Assembly (NCBI GenBank): GCA_934130375.1
Contig: CAKOXW010000002.1
Location: 212,887-276,886, forward strand
DNA length: 64,000 bases
DNA from: an uncultured Bacilli bacterium
GTDB lineage: Bacteria > Bacillota_I > Bacilli_A > RF39 > UBA660
Reading direction: 5' to 3'
Shown here: positions 49,510 through 57,889 of the stretch, one piece after another
Position numbering within the stretch: the first letter of the stretch is position 1
Layout of the letters: each line of letters opens with the position of its first letter
Translations under genes and position numbers: made by a program
Notes under the pieces: generated by a model
The model's database searches: none
Told to the model about the DNA's origin: nothing
The model's input: only the letters and a program-made list of their open reading frames with translations

Positions 49510-50880
49510 ATGAAAACAATTCAAGGAATAGAATTCAATTATGATGATATAGTATTATTTCATTTATCAGATAGTAAGGTTAATATTTTAGTAAATAATG
49601 AAGAACAAATGGCTAAATACAAAGAAACAGGTAATATTAAAGATTTACCAGTTTCTATAGCAGATAATAGTGCTTCATTTGAAAAGAAGTTATTAACAAA
49701 GATGAAACAAATAAAAGCGTATAAAGTTGTAGATAATCAAGTTATAGTTGTGTACAAAGATGGTACTAAAATGGATTTTGATATTACAAATTTAAACTAT
49801 ATTAAATATGTTGCTGATGCTCAAAAAACACAAAGAGAAATTAACGAAAAGAATAAAAGAAGAGCAACAATGGCTGGTATCTTAGCAGGTACATTTATTG
49901 GAACTTATTTTATTACAGATGGAATTTCAAAACTTGTTGATAATAAGAAAAGTAATGATACACCTATTAACTCAGAATTTGTAGTTGGTGGAGAATATAA
50001 GAAACAGGCTTTAGAAATGTTTGAAAGATTAGAAAAAACTCCATTTGCTAAAGAAGTAAAATGGACACCAGAATTAGCAGAAGGTATTATTGAGTATGCT
50101 AATGGTGAATATCCACTTGAAATGCAAACTATGGATGAAGAAGAAGCATTAAAGAAACAAGAAGAAATTGAATATGCAATTCAAACACTAATTTCATATA
50201 ATTTAAGTGTAACAACAGATAAAATTGTTAATATTGCTGATTATGTAAATTCTGATAAAGGAAGAGCTTTAATTAACGATGCATTAGTAATGGGTAGGGC
50301 TTTATCAGCAAGTGATACTAGTAAAAAACTTATATCTAATAGTGAATGGACTACACATGCTAAACTATCAAGTGATAAGGATGAAGCAACAGAAAACTTA
50401 ATGCATTATGAATATGATACTATGTATAATTCAATATATTCAGAGTTGCCATCATCAGTAAGATTTATAATCGCATCAACTTACGAAATGTCAAATGAAT
50501 ATGTACCAGTATGGACACATGTTACAAGAGAAAGATCAGAAAAAGATGTAAGAGAACATGAATTATATTTTAGATATTTTATAAATGAAAATAATAATTA
50601 TGAAACTTTCTTACCAAGAGAGATTGAAAATAATAAAGTTGAATATGTTTTAACATATAAAGATTGTAGTGAAAAAGTATATGATGAAATTACAATGTAT
50701 GTAATGGCTGGTAGACTTATTAATGAAAACCATAAATATGGTGATGTTGAACAAGTTCCAGGAATGAAACAATTTGGTGTTGAAATCGAAGTAAACAATA
50801 GAGTTGATGAAGCAATGGAACAAATGAGAGACAATATTAATATAATGTCAAGAGCAAATCAATATAGTAAACAAAAGTAA
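49510..50880 (+). CDS. Unknown membrane-anchored protein, paralogue 2
   Basis: 456 residues. The N-terminal domain (MKTIQGIEFNYDDIVLFHLS) and the C-terminal domain (EYANGEYPLEMQTMD, SEWTTHAKL, YEYDTMYNSIYSE) are clearly related to the preceding protein. The acidic/proline segment and Thr-Pro linker are missing, and the membrane helix is at about 121-138. The first domain is inferred to be cytoplasmic and the last outside. Function unknown. Confidence 0.8.
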   Translation: MKTIQGIEFNYDDIVLFHLSDSKVNILVNNEEQMAKYKETGNIKDLPVSIADNSASFEKKLLTKMKQIKAYKVVDNQVIVVYKDGTKMDFDITNLNYIKYVADAQKTQREINEKNKRRATMAGILAGTFIGTYFITDGISKLVDNKKSNDTPINSEFVVGGEYKKQALEMFERLEKTPFAKEVKWTPELAEGIIEYANGEYPLEMQTMDEEEALKKQEEIEYAIQTLISYNLSVTTDKIVNIADYVNSDKGRALINDALVMGRALSASDTSKKLISNSEWTTHAKLSSDKDEATENLMHYEYDTMYNSIYSELPSSVRFIIASTYEMSNEYVPVWTHVTRERSEKDVREHELYFRYFINENNNYETFLPREIENNKVEYVLTYKDCSEKVYDEITMYVMAGRLINENHKYGDVEQVPGMKQFGVEIEVNNRVDEAMEQMRDNINIMSRANQYSKQK

Positions 50881-50882
50881 TT

Positions 50883-50913
50883 AAAGGTATTAGTTAAGGC
50901 TAATGCCTTTTTA
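50883..50913 (+). terminator. Terminator of paralogue 2
   Basis: AAAGGTATTAG-TTAAGG-CTAATGCCTTT with one G-T pair, then T-tract. Confidence 0.85.
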
Positions 50914-51003
50914 TTTATCAAAAAATATGGTACGATATAATTGAAAAATTGGAATATTGAGTGACATAATTAGGCTTATGTAATAAAATATATTGGAGGA
51001 AAT

Positions 51004-52257
51004 ATGAAAAGAATTAAAATAGAAGGTGGAAAAACCCTTACTGGAACAGTTAAAATAAGTGGTGCAAAAAATAGTGTTGTTGCGCTTATTCCAGCAGCTA
51101 TTCTATGTGATGAAAAGGTTGAAATTCACAATATACCTAATATTTCAGATATAGATGCTTTAGATGAAATACTTAGATTTATAGGTGCTAAAATCAAAAA
51201 GTATAATGATACATTGATAATTGATGCAAGTGATATAAATAATATAGAAATACCTGAAAACATATCAAAAAAGTTAAGAGCATCATATTATTTCATGTCT
51301 GCATTGCTTGGAAAATATAAAAAAGTTGATATGTATTTTCCTGGAGGATGCAATATCGGGAAAAGACCTATTGACCAAACACTAAAGGCTTTTAGGGCGC
51401 TTGGTGCAACTGTAATAGAAGATAATAATAAATATAGTATTCGTGCTGAAAAATTGGTTGGTGCTGAAATTAACCTAGATATGCCAAGTGTTGGTGCAAC
51501 AGTAAATGCAATATATGCATCAGTTCGTGCAGAAGGGACAACAATAATAAATAATGCAGCAAGAGAACCAGAAATAAATAATATTGTAGATTTTCTAAAT
51601 AAAATGGGTGCTAAAATAGAAGGCGCTGGAACAAGTACAATAAAAATAGAAGGTGTTAACTACTTGAGGAGTGCAAGTGTTGTTTCAATACCAGATAGAA
51701 TAGAAGCAGGAACATATATAATAATAGGTGCATTACTTGGTAATAATTTAAAAATAGAAAATATTATACCAGAGCACATAAAGTCTTTGCTTGAAAAATT
51801 AGAAGAAGCAAATGTAGATTTTAAAGTATATAATAATTATATAATTGTTAATAAAAGTAATGATTTAAAACCAATCACAGTAGAAACAAAAGGATACCCA
51901 GGCTTTGCAACTGATTTGCAACAACCATTAACAGCATTATTAACTCAATGTGACGGAGTGTCATATTTAACTGAAACTATATACGAAAATAGATTTAAAA
52001 ATGTAGAATACCTTAATAAAATGGGTTCTAATATAACTATTAATGATAGAACAATAAAAATAGAAGGTAAAACATTATTACATGGTTGTGAAGTTACTGC
52101 AACTGATTTAAGAGCAGGTGCTTGTATGGTTATAGCAGGTTTAATTGCAGATGGAACAACTACTATAAATGAAATTAACCATGTTTTAAGAGGATATGAA
52201 AACATAATTCAAAAATTAACTTTAGTGGGTGCTAAAATAGAAGAAGAAGAAATATAA
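51004..52257 (+). CDS. murA: UDP-N-acetylglucosamine 1-carboxyvinyltransferase MurA
   Basis: First committed step of peptidoglycan synthesis: adds enolpyruvate from PEP to UDP-GlcNAc. The 417 residues show Lys22-Asn23 in GTVKISGAKNSVVALIPAA and the fosfomycin-target Cys116 in YFPGGCNIGKRPID. YPGFATDLQQPLTALLT and GCEVTATDLRAGACMVIAGL are also present. It is near spoIID, as murAA is in Bacillus. Confidence 0.98.
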   Translation: MKRIKIEGGKTLTGTVKISGAKNSVVALIPAAILCDEKVEIHNIPNISDIDALDEILRFIGAKIKKYNDTLIIDASDINNIEIPENISKKLRASYYFMSALLGKYKKVDMYFPGGCNIGKRPIDQTLKAFRALGATVIEDNNKYSIRAEKLVGAEINLDMPSVGATVNAIYASVRAEGTTIINNAAREPEINNIVDFLNKMGAKIEGAGTSTIKIEGVNYLRSASVVSIPDRIEAGTYIIIGALLGNNLKIENIIPEHIKSLLEKLEEANVDFKVYNNYIIVNKSNDLKPITVETKGYPGFATDLQQPLTALLTQCDGVSYLTETIYENRFKNVEYLNKMGSNITINDRTIKIEGKTLLHGCEVTATDLRAGACMVIAGLIADGTTTINEINHVLRGYENIIQKLTLVGAKIEEEEI

Positions 52258-52279
52258 TTTAATATAACTTCTTTTTTTA
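52246..52279 (+). terminator. Possible murA terminator
   Basis: GAAG-A-AATATA and TATA-A-CTTC around a short AT loop, then seven Ts, running into the ribosome site of the next gene. Confidence 0.45.
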
Positions 52280-52290
52280 TGGAGGTAAAT

Positions 52291-52932
52291 ATGAAATTAT
52301 TAAAAAGAATTTTTGTAATACTTATAATTTTAATTACTATATTAATTTATTATAAATTTGAAAATAAGAAAATAAATTATGTTGCAATTAATATTACCGA
52401 AAAAGAAAACTATAGTGATTATTTTGTAAAAAATATAAATAATTTGGGAAAATTTAACAAAATTCTAGAAACTAAAATGTCATCTGAAGAAATACTAGAA
52501 GATATTGATAATAATATAGAAATAGATGAAAATATAACAATACAAAATATTATAAATTCAGCATCAATTATAACAATAATGCTTAATCCTAATGAAATAT
52601 ATAATGCCAAAACATATAATGAACTTGAAATAATAATTAGTAATATTAATCAAACATTATCTAAAATTAGAAAAATAAGTAATGCTAAAATATATTTTTT
52701 AGGTTTTTACAATATTTATGATAACAAAGAAATAGATAATAAAATTATATACACAAATTCTAAAATAGAAAATTTATGTAACAAATATAAAATAGATTAT
52801 ATAGATTTGTATAATATATTTAAAAATAAGAAATATTTATTTTACATAAATGATAATAATTTACCAAATAAGGATGCTAATATAATGATTTCTAATGAAA
52901 TTATAAAAAAATATAATCAAAAATCTATATAA
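52291..52932 (+). CDS. Membrane-anchored SGNH/GDSL-hydrolase-like protein lacking catalytic motifs
   Basis: 213 residues from the ATG after GGAGG. An N-terminal membrane anchor (about 5-24) is followed by a domain with the layout of GDSL hydrolases. NYVAINITEKENYSDYFVKN stands where YVALGDSLT is expected, and IITIMLNPNEIYN where IGGNDL is expected. KISNAKIYFLGFYNIYDNKE and KYKIDYIDLYNIF are family-like. The HPN region reads LPNKDANIMISNEII. Ser, Asn and His of the active site are not evident. A structural or binding role is inferred; the family call is tentative. Confidence 0.55.
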   Translation: MKLLKRIFVILIILITILIYYKFENKKINYVAINITEKENYSDYFVKNINNLGKFNKILETKMSSEEILEDIDNNIEIDENITIQNIINSASIITIMLNPNEIYNAKTYNELEIIISNINQTLSKIRKISNAKIYFLGFYNIYDNKEIDNKIIYTNSKIENLCNKYKIDYIDLYNIFKNKKYLFYINDNNLPNKDANIMISNEIIKKYNQKSI

Positions 52933-52957
52933 ATGTGTATAAATAGATAAAAAATTA

Positions 52958-52986
52958 TTGCAAAAATAATAATTAGTTGCTATAAT
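52958..52986 (+). promoter_or_regulatory. Promoter of rpmE
   Basis: TTGCAA (52958-52963), 17 bases, TATAAT (52981-52986) with TGC extension. A leader hairpin CTATGG...CCATGG (about 53009-53030) precedes the ribosome site and might mediate autoregulation. Confidence 0.75.
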
Positions 52987-53045
52987 AATAGGGACTTTTA
53001 AATATCTATGGCATTTTATATACCATGGCGAAAGGAGTATGTAAT

Positions 53046-53249
53046 ATGAGTAAATATCAATCTAACTATGTTGATAGCGTAGCAACATGTGCTTGTGGCG
53101 CAACATTTACAACAAAATCAACAAAAGAAAAAATCCATGTTGAGCAATGTTCAGAATGTCATCCATTTTATACTGGTGAACATAAGAAGAATACTGCAAG
53201 AAGAGGTAAGGTTGAGCAATTTAATAAGAAATATGGCTTTACAGATTAA
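53046..53249 (+). CDS. rpmE: Ribosomal protein L31 (zinc-binding type)
   Basis: 50S protein, also a zinc store. The ATG at 53046 (67 residues) follows AAAGGAG. Four cysteines (CACGATF and CSECHPFYTG) mark the C+ form, and the tail RRGKVEQFNKKYGF is typical. Confidence 0.96.
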   Translation: MSKYQSNYVDSVATCACGATFTTKSTKEKIHVEQCSECHPFYTGEHKKNTARRGKVEQFNKKYGFTD

Positions 53250-53252
53250 TTA

Positions 53253-53279
53253 AATATAGGTATACCTATATTTTTTTTT
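53253..53279 (+). terminator. rpmE terminator
   Basis: AATATAGGTATACCTATATT, a perfect palindrome, followed by nine Ts. Confidence 0.85.
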
Positions 53280-53310
53280 GTGATACAATAATTATTATAA
53301 GGAGGCAAAT

Positions 53311-53751
53311 ATGAAGATTGCTATTGCAAATGACCATAGAGGTTATCAAACTAAATTAAAAATTAAATCTATTTTAGAAAAAAAAGGTTATGAAATAATT
53401 GATATAGGAACAGATAGTGAAAAAAGAGTTGATCATCCAGTTTATGCATTTAAACTTTGCGATTATGTAAAAGAACACAATGTTTTAGGAATTGCTATTT
53501 GTGGTACTGGTCTTGGTATGAGTATTGATTGTAATAAGGTAAAAGGTATTAGATGTGCAAAAATAGATAATAAACTTGATGCAGAATATGCAAAAAGACA
53601 TAATGATGCAAATGTTTTAGCGTTTTCTATGCATAAAAGTCCAAGAACTATAGTAAAATTTATTGAGATATTTAATAAAAATAAAGTGGATGATGATCCA
53701 ATATATCGCAAGAGAAATGAATTAGTAGAAAGATACGAAAATGAACATTAA
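53311..53751 (+). CDS. rpiB: Ribose-5-phosphate isomerase B / sugar-phosphate isomerase
   Basis: RpiB/LacAB family, interconverting ribulose-5-P and ribose-5-P. The 146 residues start KIAIANDHRGYQTKLKI; the catalytic Cys64 lies in GIAICGTGLGMSID, and KRHNDANVLAFS is the family signature. The promoter has an extended -10 (TGATACAAT). The end overlaps ywzB by 11 bases. Confidence 0.93.
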   Translation: MKIAIANDHRGYQTKLKIKSILEKKGYEIIDIGTDSEKRVDHPVYAFKLCDYVKEHNVLGIAICGTGLGMSIDCNKVKGIRCAKIDNKLDAEYAKRHNDANVLAFSMHKSPRTIVKFIEIFNKNKVDDDPIYRKRNELVERYENEH

Positions 53752-53941
53752 ACTTATTTTATATTTATTAATTACTCCTGCTACAATTTGGGTATTAGTT
53801 TCATTAAATTTAGAAAAATACTTTAAAAAAGGGAGAATTAATCAAATAAAATTATTTTACTTATTTTTGACATTTTCTATCTCATATCTTGTGGTAAACT
53901 TTTTATATGATTTTTATACAGTATCTAAATTAATCAAATAA
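53741..53941 (+). CDS. ywzB: DUF1146 membrane protein YwzB
   Basis: 66 residues with two hydrophobic helices (about 4-20 and 38-58) separated by LEKYFKKGRINQIK, matching the DUF1146 pattern (EKFFK..., then a YLVxxFxxDF segment). In B. subtilis ywzB lies between atpC and murAA-spoIID, so the neighbourhood fits. Function unknown. It overlaps rpiB and ends 12 bases before spoIID. Confidence 0.75.
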   Translation: MNIKLILYLLITPATIWVLVSLNLEKYFKKGRINQIKLFYLFLTFSISYLVVNFLYDFYTVSKLIK

Positions 53942-53953
53942 GGGATGATGCTA

Positions 53954-54895
53954 ATGAAGAAGTTATTGTTTTTAACATTATTATTAATTGCAGTACCTTC
54001 TTTTTTTGTTTTAAATATAAAAGAAGAAGCAAAAAAGAATATTGAAGTTGAAAAAACAAATACAACTACATCAAAAAAGTCCAGTGTAAAAATTAAAGTT
54101 AAGCAGGAGAAAAAGAATAAAATAATAGAGTTAGATTTAGAAGACTATGTAAAAGGTGTTATAGCAGGAGAAATGCCTGTTTATTTTGATAGTGAGGCAT
54201 TAAAAGCACAGGCAGTTGCAGCAAGAACATATGCTCTTAAAAGAATAAATAAAAATAATGTTTATGATGTTGTTGATACTGTTATGAACCAAGTATATTT
54301 AGATAACGAAACACTAAAACAAAATTGGGGTAGTAATTATCAAAATAATATAAAAAAAATAAATGAAGCTGTTGATAATACTCAAGGAGAATATGTTGAT
54401 TATAATGGTGTTTATGCTGATACACTATTTTTTTCAACAAGTGTTGGAAATACTGAAAATAGTGAGGAAATATTTGGAAATAAGATATCATATTTAAGAA
54501 GTGTATCATCAGAGTGGGATGAAGAAGTATCACCAGTTTATGAACAAAAATATACATTTACAAGAGAAGAATTTTGTTCAAAACTAAAGATGACGGGATG
54601 TGAGAAAATATATATCAATATTTTAAATGAGACAAGTACTGGTAGAATTAAAAGTATTAAAATTAATAATAAGCAATTTACTGGAACGAGTGTTGCCTAT
54701 ATGTTAGGAATAAGGTCCAATTATTTTACAGTTACGATTGAAAATAACAAGGTAGTAGTTGTAACAAAAGGATTTGGTCATGGAGTTGGTATGAGCCAGT
54801 ATGGGGCTTATGGAATGGCAAAAAACGGCTATGATTACAAAGAAATCTTAGAACATTATTATCAGGGAACAACAATAAAAAATTTGTATGTATAA
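53954..54895 (+). CDS. spoIID: Stage II sporulation protein D
   Basis: Lytic transglycosylase of the DMP machine (SpoIID, SpoIIM, SpoIIP) that drives engulfment. The ATG at 53954 (313 residues) is about nine bases after AAGGG; an ATG at 53945 abuts it. N-terminal membrane anchor (about 3-21). The catalytic Glu73 lies in VIAGEMPVYFDSEALKAQAV. The C-terminal motifs VVTKGFGHGVGMSQYGAYG and YKEILEHYYQGT are intact. Confidence 0.97.
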   Translation: MKKLLFLTLLLIAVPSFFVLNIKEEAKKNIEVEKTNTTTSKKSSVKIKVKQEKKNKIIELDLEDYVKGVIAGEMPVYFDSEALKAQAVAARTYALKRINKNNVYDVVDTVMNQVYLDNETLKQNWGSNYQNNIKKINEAVDNTQGEYVDYNGVYADTLFFSTSVGNTENSEEIFGNKISYLRSVSSEWDEEVSPVYEQKYTFTREEFCSKLKMTGCEKIYINILNETSTGRIKSIKINNKQFTGTSVAYMLGIRSNYFTVTIENNKVVVVTKGFGHGVGMSQYGAYGMAKNGYDYKEILEHYYQGTTIKNLYV

Positions 54896-54934
54896 TTTTT
54901 TCAAATATGCAGAAACTCTTAATGAGGTGAAATT

Positions 54935-55555
54935 ATGTATACAAGAAAAAAATTTAAACCATTTGTATTACCAGTTTTATATGGAATAGTACTTTTAACT
55001 GTTGTAATTTCTTTGTTAATAGCAACAAGAAATTTACTTAAATCTCCAAATCCTGGAGTAAAATATATTACGACTTCTACAATTACAGATGATGTTGAAC
55101 CTGTTATTTCTGAAGATGTAAGAATAGTTAAACCTTTTAAAGATAGCAATATAAAAATATTAACTCATTTTTATGATGTAAAAGCATCATCAGAAATACA
55201 GGAAAAGTCATTGATATTGTTTGAAAATACTTATATCCCAAGTACAGGAATAGATTATGGTATGGAAAAACAGTTTGATATTAATTCAATATCAAATGGA
55301 ACAGTTATAGAAACTAAAACAGATGAATTACTAGGTCAAATTATAAAAATTGAATATACAAACAATATAATTGGTACTTATTCTTGTCTAAGTAGTGTTG
55401 ATGTCAAAGAAAATGACATTGTGTCATCAGGACAAAAAATAGGTACAAGTGGAACATGTAATATTGGTAAAAACTTGGGCAATCATTTACATTTTGAAAT
55501 ATTAAAAGATGGTAAAAATATTAATCCAGAAAACTTTTATGGAAGTGAAGCATAA
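54935..55555 (+). CDS. spoIIQ: SpoIIQ-like LytM-domain protein
   Basis: Forespore membrane protein that pairs with SpoIIIAH across the intermembrane space. The 206 residues have one N-terminal membrane segment (about 11-31) and an M23/LytM domain (about 95-205). The first zinc His of the HxxxD motif is Ser103 (STGID), while Asp107 and the HLH pair (184, 186) remain, so peptidase activity is unlikely. It sits between spoIID and mbl; spoIIID, found there in Bacillus, is absent. Confidence 0.87.
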   Translation: MYTRKKFKPFVLPVLYGIVLLTVVISLLIATRNLLKSPNPGVKYITTSTITDDVEPVISEDVRIVKPFKDSNIKILTHFYDVKASSEIQEKSLILFENTYIPSTGIDYGMEKQFDINSISNGTVIETKTDELLGQIIKIEYTNNIIGTYSCLSSVDVKENDIVSSGQKIGTSGTCNIGKNLGNHLHFEILKDGKNINPENFYGSEA

Positions 55556-56545
55556 GTGTTTTGTAAAGATATAGGAATAGATTTAGGAACCGCTAATATT
55601 TTAATTAATGTAAAAAAAGAAGGAATAGTTTTGAATGAACCATCTGTGGTTGCAATAGATGAGGATACAAAAAAAATTCTTGCAATTGGAAAAGAAGCAC
55701 ATGAAATGCTAGGAAGAACTCCTGGTAAAGTAAAAGCGATTAAACCAATGAAAGATGGTGTTATTGCAGACTTTGAACTTACTGAAAATATGCTTAATTA
55801 CTTCATAAAAAAAGTAAAAGCAAAAAATATTTTTTGCAGACCAAGAATATTAATATGCTGTCCAACAAATGTTACTGCTGTTGAAAAAAATGCAATAAAA
55901 GAAGCCGCTGAAAGAACTGGTGCAAAACAGGTATTTATTGAAGAAGAACCAAAAGTTGCGGCAATTGGTGCTGGAATAGATATATCAAAACCAAATGGTT
56001 CAATGATTGTTGATATAGGTGGAGGTACAACAGATATTGCTGTATTATCACTTGGTGATATAGTCACATCCGCATCTATTAAAATTGCTGGTAATAAATT
56101 CGATAATGACATAATTAAATATGTTAAGGATAAATATAAATTATTAATAGGTGAAAGAACTGCTGAGGAAATTAAAAAGGAAATTGGTACAGTTTATAAT
56201 GCTAATAATAAAGATAAAATTAGTGTTAAAGGAAGAGGATTAATTAATGGGTTACCAAAAACTATCTCCATTTCACAATTAGAAGTGGAAGAAGCATTAA
56301 ATGAATCTATTTATGAAATAATACGTGTCATAAAACAAGTATTAGAAAATACACCACCAGAATTATCAGCGGATATAATTAATAATGGAATAGTGCTAAC
56401 AGGTGGAGGATCTTTGTTACTAGGAATTGACAATTTATTAAAAGAAGAATTAGATATTGATGTTAGACTGGCTGATAGCCCTCTTACTTGCGTTGCAGAA
56501 GGAACAGGAATATTGTTGTCAAATTTACAACTATTAAATAATTAA
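55556..56545 (+). CDS. mbl: MreB-family actin homologue (Mbl-like)
   Basis: Cytoskeletal ATPase guiding lateral wall synthesis. The GTG start follows GGAAGTGAAG at the spoIIQ end; 329 residues. Phosphate loops: IGIDLGTANILINVKKEG and MIVDIGGGTTDIAVLSLGD; connect motif ILICCPTNVTAVEKNAIKEA; C-terminal NGIVLTGGGSLLLGID. Its place after spoIID-spoIIQ suggests Mbl over MreB. Confidence 0.93.
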   Translation: MFCKDIGIDLGTANILINVKKEGIVLNEPSVVAIDEDTKKILAIGKEAHEMLGRTPGKVKAIKPMKDGVIADFELTENMLNYFIKKVKAKNIFCRPRILICCPTNVTAVEKNAIKEAAERTGAKQVFIEEEPKVAAIGAGIDISKPNGSMIVDIGGGTTDIAVLSLGDIVTSASIKIAGNKFDNDIIKYVKDKYKLLIGERTAEEIKKEIGTVYNANNKDKISVKGRGLINGLPKTISISQLEVEEALNESIYEIIRVIKQVLENTPPELSADIINNGIVLTGGGSLLLGIDNLLKEELDIDVRLADSPLTCVAEGTGILLSNLQLLNN

Positions 56546-56547
56546 TA

Positions 56548-56595
56548 AATAACCTTATAAAACTTACTATATCGTAAGCTAAAAAGGTTATTTTT
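56548..56595 (+). terminator. mbl terminator
   Basis: AATAACCTT pairs with AAGGTTATT; an inner hairpin CTTAC...GTAAG lies in the loop; T-tract follows. The next 115 bases up to the tRNA promoter show nothing further. Confidence 0.75.
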
Positions 56596-56689
56596 AATAT
56601 TTCAAAATAATCATTTTTAATTATTATTTGTAATACTTATAAAAACGTAGAAAAATTATCAAAATTTCATAAAAAATACATAAAATATA

Positions 56690-56718
56690 TTGAAAAACCA
56701 ATAATATTGTGATAACAT
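56690..56718 (+). promoter_or_regulatory. tRNA promoter
   Basis: TTGAAA (56690-56695), 17 bases, TAACAT (56713-56718), ten bases before the first tRNA. Confidence 0.6.
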
Positions 56719-56727
56719 TATTTACAT

Positions 56728-56804
56728 GGACCCTTAGCTCAGTTGGTTAGAGCATCCGGCTCATAACCGGGCGGTCATAGGTTCGAGTCCTATAGGGTCC
56801 ACCA
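56728..56804 (+). tRNA. tRNA with CAU anticodon (probably Ile2, lysidine-modified)
   Basis: A 77-nt cloverleaf including encoded CCA: acceptor GGACCCT/AGGGTCC, D arm AGCTCAGTTGGTTAGAGC, anticodon stem TCCGG/CCGGG with loop CTCATAA (CAT at 56762-56764), T arm ATAGGTTCGAGTCCTAT. G1-C72 pairing and no GGG/CCC in the anticodon stem exclude the initiator. The body resembles, from memory, tRNA-Ile2 (k2CAU) of Bacillus and Mycoplasma more than elongator tRNA-Met. Confidence 0.9.
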
Positions 56805-56813
56805 TTTAATTTT

Positions 56814-56898
56814 GCGGGTATGGCGGAATTGGTAGACGCACTAGACTTAGGATCTAGCGGAGTAATCCATGGGGGTTCAAGTCCCTTTACCCGCACCA
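56814..56898 (+). tRNA. tRNA-Leu (UAG)
   Basis: An 85-nt class II tRNA with a long variable arm and encoded CCA. Acceptor GCGGGTA/TACCCGC; anticodon stem CTAGA/TCTAG with loop CTTAGGA (TAG at 56848-56850). Nine bases after the previous tRNA, same transcript. Confidence 0.95.
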
Positions 56899-56910
56899 AT
56901 TTGTTTAAAG

Positions 56911-56938
56911 CAGTTTCATTTTTTGAAATTGTTTTTTT
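56911..56938 (+). terminator. tRNA operon terminator
   Basis: CAGTTTCA-TTTTT-TGAAATTG with G-T wobble, then seven Ts. Confidence 0.85.
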
Positions 56939-57056
56939 AATTATTATATAAATATAATTTTAAAAACAAATGTCAAAAAAAAAGAAATTATAAAATTTAG
57001 TTAAAAAGTCAAAGAAAGTTAACTAGCAATTAATTATTGCAAAATTTTCTTTAAAA

Positions 57057-57086
57057 ATTGGAAAAAATTGGAAAAAATTGGAAAAA
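57057..57086 (+). repeat. Three tandem 10-bp A-tract repeats upstream of agrA
   Basis: ATTGGAAAAA repeated three times. The 10-bp phase puts the A-tracts on one face of the helix, which should bend the DNA 30-60 bases ahead of the agrA promoter. Nothing else is seen between the tRNA terminator and this point. Confidence 0.7.
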
Positions 57087-57091
57087 AATTA

Positions 57092-57119
57092 TTGAACTAA
57101 TTTTCCGTTGTAGTATAAT
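57092..57119 (+). promoter_or_regulatory. Promoter of agrA-agrC
   Basis: TTGAAC (57092-57097), 16 bases, TATAAT (57114-57119). A TCCGTT motif lies in the spacer (57104-57109). Confidence 0.6.
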
Positions 57120-57172
57120 TAAACTTGTGAAGAATTAAAAACTTGGGGATTAAAAGTTAAGTAGGTGTTTTA

Positions 57173-57889
57173 ATGATAAACTTTATATTATGTGATAACG
57201 AACCAGCTATAACTGAATCTGTAAAATCAATTATAACTAGGATGATGTTTAAAAATAATGTCGGTTATAAAATCCATATTTTTAATAGCTATAATACTTC
57301 TTTTAATACAATCATGAATTCAGGCCTTGAAAATAAGATTTATATTCTTGATATTGAAGTCGGTAGCAAGTCTGGTATAGAAATGGCAAAGAAAATTAGA
57401 GAAAAAGATTGGATAAGTGTTATCCTTGTTTTGTCTTCTCATCAGGAACTAGAATCTATGGCTTACAAATCAAAGATATTACTTTTTGATTTTATTTCAA
57501 AATTTGATTTGTATGATAAAAAATTAGAAAATACCTTGTTGATGTGTGTTGAAAAGAGAATTAATGAAGATGCACTTGTTATTAAGGCAGATAGAAAATT
57601 ACAAAAAGTAAACTATAATGATATTTTGTATGTTACATATGATAGCTATTCTAGAAAATCTATAATAGTTACTGAAAATGGAGAATATCATGTTAGTGAA
57701 CCTTTAAAAAATATTTGTTCACGATTGAAAGGCGACTTTGAGCACACTCATAAATCATGTGTTGTTAATTTAAAGAAGGTTAAAGATATTGATTTTGCAA
57801 ATAAGGAAGTAATGTTTTTAAATGGTACTAAAACAGATTTATTATCAAGAAGGTACGCTAGTGAGGTGAAAGTAAATGGAGTTAAGTAA
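57173..57889 (+). CDS. agrA: LytTR response regulator (AgrA-like)
   Basis: Response regulator of a peptide quorum-sensing system. 238 residues. The receiver domain (1-125) has the phosphoacceptor in KIYILDIEVGSKSGIEMAKK (Asp60) and acidic residues at the N-terminus (LCDNEPA). A LytTR DNA-binding domain (about 138-235) contains VKADRK-like, FEHTHKSCVVNLKKVKDI and the ending LLSRRYASEVK. The start ATG follows AGTAGGTG. The kinase gene overlaps its end by 14 bases. Confidence 0.9.
   Translation: MINFILCDNEPAITESVKSIITRMMFKNNVGYKIHIFNSYNTSFNTIMNSGLENKIYILDIEVGSKSGIEMAKKIREKDWISVILVLSSHQELESMAYKSKILLFDFISKFDLYDKKLENTLLMCVEKRINEDALVIKADRKLQKVNYNDILYVTYDSYSRKSIIVTENGEYHVSEPLKNICSRLKGDFEHTHKSCVVNLKKVKDIDFANKEVMFLNGTKTDLLSRRYASEVKVNGVK

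Noticed and set aside
56728..56804. Initiator tRNA-fMet
   Set aside because: It has a paired G1-C72 and lacks the three G-C pairs of the initiator anticodon stem.
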